Source of the DNA: an uncultured Dysgonomonas sp.
GTDB taxonomy: Bacteria > Bacteroidota > Bacteroidia > Bacteroidales > Dysgonomonadaceae
NCBI RefSeq assembly: GCF_934668725.1
Contig: NZ_CAKUOF010000002.1
Location: 186,001 to 250,000, forward strand
DNA: 64,000 bases
Direction of reading: 5' to 3'
The notes under the pieces: model-generated
Told to the model about the DNA's origin: nothing
What the model saw: only the letters and a program-made list of their open reading frames with translations
The model's database searches: none
Translations under genes and position numbers: made by a program
Part shown: one piece after another, positions 35,885 to 43,819 of the stretch
Layout of the letters: the number at the start of each line of letters is the position of its first letter
Position numbering within the stretch: position 1 is the first letter of the stretch

Positions 35885-36406
35885 TTAAGAGTTCAATTTT
35901 TTGAGTACCGACTTCAACATTGTCTTTACGATAATGCAATGAAACGGATATATGATAAAGAAATAAGCTCGTCCTAATAAATTATTGAACTTAACCAGAG
36001 TTGATGCAGTAACTTGTTTGTTGCCTTCGTTAAGTTCTTTTATTTTGATAGATAGATACATAACTAGATGTTTATCACTTGCACACAGTATAGTTTCTTT
36101 GTCTGATTTAGCAGAAATACTCATAAATTTGTAAGTACCTCCTGCTCGTATAGATTTTTCCAACTCTTGTTTATTTCCATCACTTCCTCCTTGTATTCCA
36201 AAAGGTTTTACGAGAATATCCCTAAGCTTGAAAAGAGAGTCAACCCATTGAGGAGGGACAGTCCAAAAAGTTACCATAATATCGTCGGCTGTAATTCTCT
36301 TTGTACTTGACAAATTACATTGCAGGCATTCTGTATAGTCGGCGGGCAGAAATTGACTTATAAGATCCGTTTTTGATATTGAGGCTTTTTTTATCTTCAT
36401 TTTCAA
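35885..36406 (-). CDS. DUF2867 protein
   Basis: The 173-residue protein has the DUF2867 layout: YTECLQCNLSSTKRITADDI, VTFWTVPPQWVDSLFKLRD and a C-terminal GRAYFFIIYPFHCIIV segment typical of the family. This lipid-binding-like fold is often fused to or near NAD-binding membrane proteins. It has no signal peptide. It is convergent with the AI-2E gene and divergent from the DUF1508 gene. Confidence 0.75.
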   Translation of the reverse strand: MKMKIKKASISKTDLISQFLPADYTECLQCNLSSTKRITADDIMVTFWTVPPQWVDSLFKLRDILVKPFGIQGGSDGNKQELEKSIRAGGTYKFMSISAKSDKETILCASDKHLVMYLSIKIKELNEGNKQVTASTLVKFNNLLGRAYFFIIYPFHCIIVKTMLKSVLKKLNS

Positions 36407-36586
36407 AGATTTTTTGTTGTTTAAATATAGCTATATTTTGGCTTTAATAAAATAAAATAACTCACCAAAAAATGCTTAAGTGGAAATAATAGTCTCTTGA
36501 TTCTTATTCCTTTGTGAACATAACTTAAGAGATTATTGTTTAACTTACAAATCAAGAGAATACTAACTTAAATCAAAACAAATGAT

Positions 36587-36925
36587 ATGGGAAAGTTTGA
36601 AATCGTAAAAAGAAAAAACGGAGAATTTCAATTCAATCTTAAGGCCGGTAACGGACAAGTAATTCTGACCAGCGAAGGCTACACGACAAAAGCAAATTGT
36701 CAGAATGGTTTAGATTCAGTAAAGAAGAATGCTAAAGACGATGCTCATTACGAAAGAAAAGAAGCTGCAAATAAAAAATATTATTTCAACTTAAAAGCAA
36801 CAAATGGTCAGGTAATAGGAACCAGTCAAATGTATGAAAGCGAAGCAGGTAGAGATAAAGGCATCGAATCGGTGAAAAATAATGCACCTGAAGCTACAAT
36901 TGCCGATCTTACTATCGAAATATAA
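36587..36925 (+). CDS. YegP-like DUF1508 (UPF0339) protein
   Basis: The 112-residue protein has two repeats of the DUF1508 unit, FNLKAGNGQVILTSEGY (about 16-32) and FNLKATNGQVIGTSQMY (about 67-83), each with the characteristic N-G-x-V-I and S-E/Q-x-Y features. UPF0339 proteins are small cytoplasmic beta-rich proteins of unknown function, induced in stress in some bacteria. A terminator follows. Confidence 0.92.
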   Translation: MGKFEIVKRKNGEFQFNLKAGNGQVILTSEGYTTKANCQNGLDSVKKNAKDDAHYERKEAANKKYYFNLKATNGQVIGTSQMYESEAGRDKGIESVKNNAPEATIADLTIEI

Positions 36926-36969
36926 AATAGCAATCAGAGAGTTACGTTAATTATAAATTTTTTGGAGTG

Positions 36970-37010
36970 AAGCAGGATAGTCTTAAAAAGAAACTAGCCT
37001 GCTTTTATTT
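36970..37010 (+). terminator. Terminator of the DUF1508 gene
   Basis: AAGCAGG-TAGT and ACTA-CCTGCTT arms, then TTTATTTTA. Confidence 0.8.
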
Positions 37011-37030
37011 TATCTGGGCTTTTTGCGATT

Positions 37031-37639
37031 TTAACGTTTAGCGAGAACGCTTTGATAAGTATCGTAATAGGCACTTGACATAAATGGAGCTTTGGGGAAT
37101 GAAGAGTCCTGTAACTCTTTCATGGCAAACATATCGTCGCCTATCATCCATGGATAAAAACCGATATAATTTTTGAGTAAAAAAAGCAACTTATTATCAG
37201 CCTCCTGTTGTATACCGTTTAGAAAGATATCATTAACATAGTGCCCGCCTAAACAAAGCACATCTTCCCGTCCATTCTTATATTTTATAATTGCAACTAA
37301 CCTTGCATCCAATGGCAATGGCTGTTGAGTCGGTTTTAAAGAATCTATCCTTGACTTAATATCTGCTATCTTCGATGAATCAATTATATAGGCATCCAGT
37401 ACACCTTTTCTATCTTTATCGAACCGGGGTATATTTAATTTAATATCTTCCATCTTTACAGGTGTTTTAGACTCAATAAGATAATTATAGAATAAAACAG
37501 AAATAGAATCAATCCTGCTGTCGGCTTGAGGTATAGACGACTCTTTATTATCATCTTTGGTATTTTCTTTTTGTTTATTGTTACAGCTTGTAAACGATAC
37601 GAATAGAGCGAAGATGAACAGTATACAGTATTTTTTCAT
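37031..37639 (-). CDS. Lipoprotein of unknown function
   Basis: The 202-residue protein has a lipoprotein signal (SFTSC, Cys19), then an acidic Lys/Asn linker and a globular part (about 45-200) with no recognised family. The globular part ends in SAYYDTYQSVL. It lies 80 bases downstream of the DUF4421 gene on the same strand, so they may be co-transcribed. Confidence 0.65.
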   Translation of the reverse strand: MKKYCILFIFALFVSFTSCNNKQKENTKDDNKESSIPQADSRIDSISVLFYNYLIESKTPVKMEDIKLNIPRFDKDRKGVLDAYIIDSSKIADIKSRIDSLKPTQQPLPLDARLVAIIKYKNGREDVLCLGGHYVNDIFLNGIQQEADNKLLFLLKNYIGFYPWMIGDDMFAMKELQDSSFPKAPFMSSAYYDTYQSVLAKR

Positions 37640-37719
37640 TTGAGAAAACAGTTAAAAGTTATTGTTATACGAGAATGCGTAAAGAGTATAGAGGTTTTAA
37701 TGAATAGTTTTACCTGTTT

Positions 37720-38742
37720 TTATTTGACAATATTTTTAGGTAATTTATTCAATATTTTAGGATGCGTATTAAAACGTTTGACAAAGGTAAGCTGAAAGGC
37801 TCCTGAGTTAAGTATAGTACTTTTATCGTCCGAAATTTGTACACTGACACTATTTGCTAAAGCAAATATTCCTATTGACCAGTTTTCGGCATGATATCCG
37901 GCAGAGGCTCTAGGAAATAGAGTTGGATAAACTTCGAGTTTCTGCTTTCCTAATTTGTCTATTCTGTCTGCTCCTACATTTATCCCTACAGTCATAGATC
38001 CCGATATAAAATAGTGTCTTTTAATGACCCATGTATAGCCATAACCTCCATTTACTCCAAATTGAAAATTGTCTTGCTGGCTTCGGCTGTTCCTTAATAC
38101 TAATGTACTGTCGGAACGAATTCGACTCTGGAATACACTTCCTCCAAGAAGAAAACCCCCGGCCGATTTAATTTGCTTTTCGCTCAGGTTATATGCGGCT
38201 TTGTATGAGAATTTCCGGTTGTTGAATACATACATCCCATGTGCCCCGTATTGAGTCATTTGAACGTCTGAGGCTCTGATGTATGTTTCGTCATCGTCTT
38301 CGTACACTTTATTATATCCCCGATAATTTTGCAGGAATAAATCGATTACAAATTTGCGGGCGTAATAATGGTATTGAAAATCAAAAGAACGGGTTCTTCC
38401 TTTTGTTTTGTCTCTTAAGAATTGGAATCCGTAAGATCCGCTCATACTCAAGTTTTTCCATGAAAAGCCTAATCCGATATTTACGGGAGTGTTAGGATAC
38501 AACGAGAAATTACGCATCGATTTTGCATCATACTGCTGAGATAAAGAGAGAAATTTATTGGAAACAGATGCCTGTATCGAAAATTTCTGCTCAAATGGGG
38601 AAATATACAGACTGTCTATCTGTGCCAGACATATACTTTGATAGAATCCAACAAAAAGAACCAGGCAGATAATTCGTGAGAAATATCTCTTTATCAAATT
38701 TTTTGCTTGGGAAATAATACTCCTCATTACGTTTGCAGGCAT
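37720..38742 (-). CDS. DUF4421 outer-membrane-type protein
   Basis: The 340-residue protein has a basic N-terminus and a signal peptide (about residues 20-41, ending CLAQI). It then has about 300 residues of alternating strands with many aromatic residues, as in a beta-barrel. The DUF4421 family is Bacteroidetes-specific and often near capsule or surface genes. Met 38727 is a possible alternative start; the promoter at 38757 leaves only about 8 bases before 38742. The barrel is likely outer-membrane; its role is unknown. Confidence 0.75.
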   Translation of the reverse strand: MPANVMRSIISQAKNLIKRYFSRIICLVLFVGFYQSICLAQIDSLYISPFEQKFSIQASVSNKFLSLSQQYDAKSMRNFSLYPNTPVNIGLGFSWKNLSMSGSYGFQFLRDKTKGRTRSFDFQYHYYARKFVIDLFLQNYRGYNKVYEDDDETYIRASDVQMTQYGAHGMYVFNNRKFSYKAAYNLSEKQIKSAGGFLLGGSVFQSRIRSDSTLVLRNSRSQQDNFQFGVNGGYGYTWVIKRHYFISGSMTVGINVGADRIDKLGKQKLEVYPTLFPRASAGYHAENWSIGIFALANSVSVQISDDKSTILNSGAFQLTFVKRFNTHPKILNKLPKNIVK

Positions 38743-38756
38743 ATAAAAATGAAAGT

Positions 38757-38764
38757 CAAAGATA
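38757..38764 (-). promoter_or_regulatory. TAnnTTTG promoter for the DUF4421 gene
   Basis: TATCTTTG on the minus strand, 15 bases before Met 38742. Confidence 0.6.
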
Positions 38765-38921
38765 GAACTTTTTAATGTAGAGTAAATAATTTAATAAGTA
38801 CATATTGGGATATTATGGATTCTTATGACTCACAAAAAAATGGCTTTTGAGCAAACAAAATGTTAGTTTTAAACGTTTTATTAAAATAAATCGGACTTTC
38901 AGATTATATTATAATTCGACT

Positions 38922-39224
38922 ATGGAAAGAGAAAACTATGAGCTGATTGATAACAGCCCCGAAGATAGATATGAATTTCGTATTGGTGAGGAAATAGCCA
39001 AAATAGAGTATATAAAAACAAAAAATAACGAAATATACCTCACTCATACCGAAGTTCCGGTTAGTTTGGAGGGTAGGGGAATAGGCTCGCAGTTAATTGA
39101 AAAGACCCTTCAAAATATCGAGTTGCAAGAACTTCGGTTAGTGCCTCTTTGCCCATTTGTAGCAGGCTACATTCAGAAACATCCCGATTGGAGACGCATT
39201 GTTATGAGAGGAATCAATATTTGA
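38922..39224 (+). CDS. YjdJ-like small GNAT acetyltransferase
   Basis: The 100-residue protein is a minimal GNAT of the CG type: HTEVPVSLEGRGIGSQLIEKTL (about 46-67) holds the acetyl-CoA loop (G-R-G-I-G), and LVPLCPFVAGYIQKHPDW (about 77-94) is its diagnostic ending. It equals E. coli YjdJ in size and sequence. The start at 38922 is favoured; an earlier in-frame Met would add an unrelated basic tail. The next gene encodes a YjdI-like Fe-S mini-protein, its usual neighbour. Confidence 0.85.
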   Translation: MERENYELIDNSPEDRYEFRIGEEIAKIEYIKTKNNEIYLTHTEVPVSLEGRGIGSQLIEKTLQNIELQELRLVPLCPFVAGYIQKHPDWRRIVMRGINI

Positions 39225-39298
39225 ACCTGTTAAGATTTATTTCTATTATTAGTTTTGTGTAGATGTCTCTATTTTAGATTTTAATACTTTGTTTATTT

Positions 39299-39314
39299 AA
39301 AAAAGGAGGAAGAT
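39299..39314 (+). promoter_or_regulatory. Strong Shine-Dalgarno site
   Basis: AGGAGG with A-rich flanks lies six bases before ATG 39315. Canonical SD sites are rare in Bacteroidetes; this is the clearest in the window. Confidence 0.75.
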
Positions 39315-39539
39315 ATGGATATTAATAAGAAAATAGAATATTCGAATGGTGAACTGACTATTGTTTGGCAACCATCCCTTTGTCAGCATGCCGGTATTTG
39401 TGTAAAAACGCTGCCAATGGTATACAATCCAACTGAAAGGCCATGGATAAAGATCGAAAATGCGACAACAGAGCAATTGATAAGTCAGGTGGATATTTGT
39501 CCATCGGGAGCTTTGTCCTATAGGCTGAATAAAAAATAA
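39315..39539 (+). CDS. YjdI-like divergent 4Fe-4S mono-cluster protein
   Basis: The 74-residue protein has the Fer4_19 pattern: CQHAGIC (Cys about 23 and 29), then TLPMVYN near 32-38 and ICPSGALSY near 61-69. It equals E. coli YjdI. The cluster ligands number fewer than in a classic ferredoxin. It is likely an electron carrier or regulator for the adjacent acetyltransferase. The 90-base gap and strong SD suggest one transcript with separate control. Confidence 0.85.
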   Translation: MDINKKIEYSNGELTIVWQPSLCQHAGICVKTLPMVYNPTERPWIKIENATTEQLISQVDICPSGALSYRLNKK

Positions 39540-39736
39540 TAGTTGTCAATGCTACTAATATATGTCTGTGTTTCTGGCGAATAAAAGGACTAATCGGTGT
39601 TTGTCTGATTGGTCTTTTTGTTGTTTTATATTTTTCTTTTTTGTTAAATATGAGTTTAAATATAATCTTTTGTATTGTTTTTCGTTATTAAATTGACTTT
39701 GTGATTTTTTTTTCGATAATTATTAACAACATATAT

Positions 39737-41581
39737 ATGTGTGGAATTGTAGGTTATATTGGGTTTAGGGAAGCATACCCCATTTTAATAAAAGGATTGC
39801 ATCGCCTCGAGTACAGAGGTTACGACAGTGCAGGAGTTGCTATAATCAATAGCGAAAACAATTTGTCGATTTATAAAGCTAAAGGACGGGTTCAAGATCT
39901 GGAGGAGTTTGCCAAAGATAAAGATCTTACAGGGACTATAGGGATAGCTCATACCCGTTGGGCAACACATGGTGAGCCGAGCAATGCAAATGCCCATCCT
40001 CATTATTCGCAATCGGAATCCTTAGCCCTGATTCATAATGGTATTATTGAAAATTATTCGGTGTTAAAGGCTCAACTGATTGCTGATGGCTATACATTTC
40101 ACAGCAATACGGATACTGAAGTATTGGTGCAGTTGATTGAATATATCAAGAAGTTGAATGACTGTGACTTATTTACAGCCGTTCAGTTGGCATTGAATCA
40201 AGTAATCGGAGCTTATGCGATAGCCGTTATCGAAAAAGGAAATCCTACACAGATAATTGCCGCACGTAAAAGTAGCCCACTGGTAGTAGGTGTTGGCGAG
40301 GGCGAATTTTTTCTGGCTTCCGATGCTTCACCCATAATCGAATATACCAATAAGGTTATTTATCTGGATGATGAAGAAATTGTGGTAATCAAACGCGATG
40401 AAGCTCCTAAAATAGTAACTATTTCGAATGTTCAGAAAACACATGAAATTGCGCAATTAGAAATGAATCTGAGCCAATTGGAAAGAGGTGGTTATGATCA
40501 TTTTATGTTGAAAGAAATTTTTGAACAGCCCGAGACACTCAGAAGTTGTATGAGTGGGCGTATAAATGTTGAAGGAACAAATGTAACCCTTTCGGGGATC
40601 ATAGACCATATAGATAAATTCAAAAAAGCGAAGCGTATACTGATCATTGCCTGTGGTACATCGTGGCATGCAGGATTGATTGGTGAATACCTGATAGAAG
40701 AATTTTGCCGCATACCTGTAGAGGTTGAATATGCTTCGGAATTCAGATATCGTAATCCGGTAATAGAACCCGATGATATTGTTATCGCAATTTCTCAATC
40801 GGGAGAGACTGCCGACTCACTGGCTGCTATCGAGTTGGCACGTAAGGCGGGAGCCTTTGTATATGGAGTATGCAATGTGGTAGGAGCTTCCATTCCTCGG
40901 AATACCGATTCGGGTTCGTATACCCATTGCGGTCCCGAAATTGGAGTGGCTTCCACTAAAGCATTTACGGCTCAGGTAATGGTACTTACCATGATGGCTT
41001 TGACTATTGCTAAAGAAAAGGGTACAATAACAGACGAGCGTTATCTTCACCTGTTGAAACAATTACAGCTTATTCCAGATAAAATCACTTCTATTCTGGC
41101 TCTTAATGATAAAATTAAAGAACTTTCGCTGATCTTTACCTATGCACATAACTTTATTTACTTAGGGCGTGGATACAGTTATCCGATAGCTTTGGAAGGT
41201 GCTCTCAAGTTGAAGGAGATTTCTTATATTCATGCCGAAGGATATCCTGCTGCCGAAATGAAGCATGGTCCGATTGCTCTTATTGACAATGAAATGCCTA
41301 TTGTAGCCATTGCTACCAACAATGCTATATATGAGAAGGTAGTAAGTAATATTCAGGAAATAAAAGCCCGTAAAGGTAGGATCATCGCGATTATCAACGA
41401 AGGAGACGAGGCTATAAAAGCATTGGCTGATTATTCGATCGAAATACCTGTGACCGATGAGTGTCTCGATCCACTATTGTCGTGTATTCCATTGCAACTG
41501 TTGGCTTATCACATTGCCGTTAATAAAAACAGGGATGTGGATATGCCCCGTAATTTGGCAAAATCGGTAACGGTTGAATGA
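39737..41581 (+). CDS. glmS: Glutamine-fructose-6-phosphate aminotransferase
   Basis: The 614-residue enzyme makes glucosamine-6-phosphate from fructose-6-phosphate and glutamine, the first step to UDP-GlcNAc for cell wall and glycans. The start must be ATG 39737, since MCGIVGYIG puts the catalytic Cys at position 2; an upstream in-frame start would bury it. The N-terminal glutaminase (about 1-220) and two SIS domains (about 290-420 and 460-590) are complete, with the isomerase tail ending LAKSVTVE. A terminator shared with the convergent gene follows. No leader ribozyme was recognised. Confidence 0.98.
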   Translation: MCGIVGYIGFREAYPILIKGLHRLEYRGYDSAGVAIINSENNLSIYKAKGRVQDLEEFAKDKDLTGTIGIAHTRWATHGEPSNANAHPHYSQSESLALIHNGIIENYSVLKAQLIADGYTFHSNTDTEVLVQLIEYIKKLNDCDLFTAVQLALNQVIGAYAIAVIEKGNPTQIIAARKSSPLVVGVGEGEFFLASDASPIIEYTNKVIYLDDEEIVVIKRDEAPKIVTISNVQKTHEIAQLEMNLSQLERGGYDHFMLKEIFEQPETLRSCMSGRINVEGTNVTLSGIIDHIDKFKKAKRILIIACGTSWHAGLIGEYLIEEFCRIPVEVEYASEFRYRNPVIEPDDIVIAISQSGETADSLAAIELARKAGAFVYGVCNVVGASIPRNTDSGSYTHCGPEIGVASTKAFTAQVMVLTMMALTIAKEKGTITDERYLHLLKQLQLIPDKITSILALNDKIKELSLIFTYAHNFIYLGRGYSYPIALEGALKLKEISYIHAEGYPAAEMKHGPIALIDNEMPIVAIATNNAIYEKVVSNIQEIKARKGRIIAIINEGDEAIKALADYSIEIPVTDECLDPLLSCIPLQLLAYHIAVNKNRDVDMPRNLAKSVTVE

Positions 41582-41587
41582 TGAAAA

Positions 41588-41623
41588 AAATAAAGGACAA
41601 CTCTAAAAATTGTCCTTTATTTG
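41588..41623. terminator. Bidirectional terminator after glmS
   Basis: A 13-bp stem AAATAAAGGACAA with matching right arm has T-runs on both strands; it serves glmS and the gene ending at 41641. Confidence 0.9.
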
Positions 41624-41640
41624 TTATCGCGATACTGATA

Positions 41641-42480
41641 CTATAGCTTTTCTTTTTGTTCTAATATCTCTATTTTAGCACCTTGTTTCTCTATTATTTT
41701 TTGTTGTTCGATAACATATAAGGTGAGTTCTTCTATTTTTTTGAGAAGTTTTATTTGAAATGCATTTACATTTAAACCTTCTTCTTGCATTTGTTTTTCC
41801 GATGGAATTTCGGGCAAATGCTTATTTTCTGTAACAAAAGTTTCGACTTCCGATAGTGGTTTCAGATTATATTCCTTGTTGAAAACATGGTCAGCTCCTG
41901 CAGTAATTTCAACTTTTATTTCTCTGGCTCTTATTGTTCCTGCTACTTCTAATGCCTCAGTCGGATTTTTAGTACCTATTCCGACATTACCTCCATTGAA
42001 AAAACTCTCTCCGTTTGTATTAATTTGAACCACTTTATTGAAATCGGAAAGAGTATTGCTCGTAAATAGACTCAGCGATGTATATCTAAAAGCATTAGGA
42101 TTAGTACCTGGTATTATTTCGACTTCATTGTGTGTTGACATGCCCTCGGGAGAACCTATTCTTAAACTGTGACCTCTATATTCAAGATTGGTAGTATACC
42201 ATCCATTGTTTAAAGAGGTAGGTTCAAGATAAATTTTTGCAGGTTTTAAAGTTCCTCTTACCAGTAAATCACTTGAAATAATAGTTCCTCCGGTAAAATC
42301 ACCTGCATAGTTCAGTGTTAGAGTATTATTGTTGTCATGTACCATAGCACGCCCTCCACTGCCTCTGGCTAAAAATCTAAGGAGAACATCTGCACTGCCA
42401 TTGTATTTAAAGTAATTGTCCTGAGAATAAATACTTAATGAAAGTAGAGATACTAGACTTAACAATAATTTCTTTTTCAT
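41641..42480 (-). CDS. Secreted tail-fibre-like VGIG protein with coiled-coil tail
   Basis: The 279-residue protein has a signal peptide (about 1-19), a beta-rich central part with GNVGIGTKNPTEALEVAG near residues 163-180, and the common Bacteroidetes ending: REIKVEI..AGADHVF, then LKPLSEVETFVTENKHLPEIPS near 205-226. A helical coiled coil (EELTLYVIEQQKIIEKQGAK, from about 250) follows, as in intramolecular-chaperone-like C-termini of fibre proteins. It ends the folK-DUF2339-DUF3999 unit, 38 bases downstream. It is likely a trimeric surface protein; the assignment is by pattern. Confidence 0.7.
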   Translation of the reverse strand: MKKKLLLSLVSLLSLSIYSQDNYFKYNGSADVLLRFLARGSGGRAMVHDNNNTLTLNYAGDFTGGTIISSDLLVRGTLKPAKIYLEPTSLNNGWYTTNLEYRGHSLRIGSPEGMSTHNEVEIIPGTNPNAFRYTSLSLFTSNTLSDFNKVVQINTNGESFFNGGNVGIGTKNPTEALEVAGTIRAREIKVEITAGADHVFNKEYNLKPLSEVETFVTENKHLPEIPSEKQMQEEGLNVNAFQIKLLKKIEELTLYVIEQQKIIEKQGAKIEILEQKEKL

Positions 42481-42518
42481 CTGTTATTATATTTGCGTAT
42501 ATTAATTTTCCGATATTT

Positions 42519-43727
42519 TTACTTCTCTTCCTTCTTTTTCATTTCCCGTATCATTTTGTAGCAAATTGCACTAAGGAACAAACCTACCAGAATGATAATA
42601 GACCAAAGGAAGACAGGTTTTTCGATCCACATCTTTTCTCGCTCGTTTGAATGCGCAGCGACCTCTATCTTTTCGAAATTCGAAGTCTTTACAATTTGTA
42701 AATCTTCGGGTATCTCGTCTTGGAAATATTTAATGTCATAATCGGAGCTGGGAGCAATGTCTTTATTGCCAATAACGAGTGTGTAGCATTGTCCCTCTTC
42801 AAGATAAGCACACAAGTATCTGTTTAGTGCATATGCTTTTATAGAATCTATGACAAGTGGCGGGTTGCCTTTATTGTCTATAACGATAACACCTTCGGGG
42901 GATATGGCGGTACTGTTTAGTACAATAGTATTTTCTCCTTTTGACGATAAATTAAAGCGGATAGAGTAGTCTTTGCCATTCAGCTCGGCTTTACGAAGAT
43001 ATTCAGCCTTACTGTTTATGTAAAATGTAAGCTTATTTAAGCGGTAGTTGTATTCGAGATTTGGGAAACGGATATAAGTTTTCTTATCCGTACTGTCTTT
43101 TCTGATAAATGTGCCCAGATCGATTTCGGTTTGCTGTGCATAAATATTCGAATTCTTGAATCTTCCCACTTTCAGTATTTGTAGCGGGCTGCTTTGGTTA
43201 TTAGTCAGCGTGAGTTCGTAATACTTGTAGTTACCTTGGGGGAAATCTACTATTAATATCTCATTATTACCCTCTTTGAATCCCGAATAGGTAATATTCT
43301 CCCGTTTTTTTACAATATACCATTGTTTTAGATTATTACTGCCCCGTATGGTTATATATTTATCAACTTCGGCACTTTCAATTACTATTGAGAATCGGTT
43401 CAGATTTTCGCCATTCTCATTTCTTACAACAATCGTATTGATGCTGTCCTTAGTGGTATTACTCTCGAGATCGTAGCTTATGAATTCATTTACAGCACGT
43501 ACGGGACTTTGTGCCCGTACAAAGTAGGGAACTTCGTTACCTATCGTATCATTTATCCTTATATCGAGAAAGTCGGCATTATTGGATACAGCTATAATTC
43601 GTTTATCAAGTTGGATATTGTAATAACCACTCTGTTTTATAGTGTCAATATCTGCAACATACCAGCTTTGTGCAGTTGCACAGAGGCTCGCCAGATATAA
43701 TAATACGATTGATAGAGAATATTTCAT
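42519..43727 (-). CDS. DUF3999 membrane-anchored protein
   Basis: The 402-residue protein has a signal peptide (about 1-19, ending CATAQ), a large extracytoplasmic beta-rich domain (about 20-365) and a C-terminal membrane helix (about 372-393) with a basic KKKEEK tail. The family is regularly paired with DUF2339 proteins, as here (upstream gene 92 bases away). The function is unknown; its topology suggests a periplasmic sensor or binding unit for the DUF2339 partner. Confidence 0.8.
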   Translation of the reverse strand: MKYSLSIVLLYLASLCATAQSWYVADIDTIKQSGYYNIQLDKRIIAVSNNADFLDIRINDTIGNEVPYFVRAQSPVRAVNEFISYDLESNTTKDSINTIVVRNENGENLNRFSIVIESAEVDKYITIRGSNNLKQWYIVKKRENITYSGFKEGNNEILIVDFPQGNYKYYELTLTNNQSSPLQILKVGRFKNSNIYAQQTEIDLGTFIRKDSTDKKTYIRFPNLEYNYRLNKLTFYINSKAEYLRKAELNGKDYSIRFNLSSKGENTIVLNSTAISPEGVIVIDNKGNPPLVIDSIKAYALNRYLCAYLEEGQCYTLVIGNKDIAPSSDYDIKYFQDEIPEDLQIVKTSNFEKIEVAAHSNEREKMWIEKPVFLWSIIILVGLFLSAICYKMIREMKKKEEK

Positions 43728-43819
43728 TGTTTATAATTGAAAATTTGATGTCTCAGACTATTTTATTGTAAGTAAAGCAACAACAAGGTTTAGTTATCAT
43801 TAAAAAATGCAGCAACACT

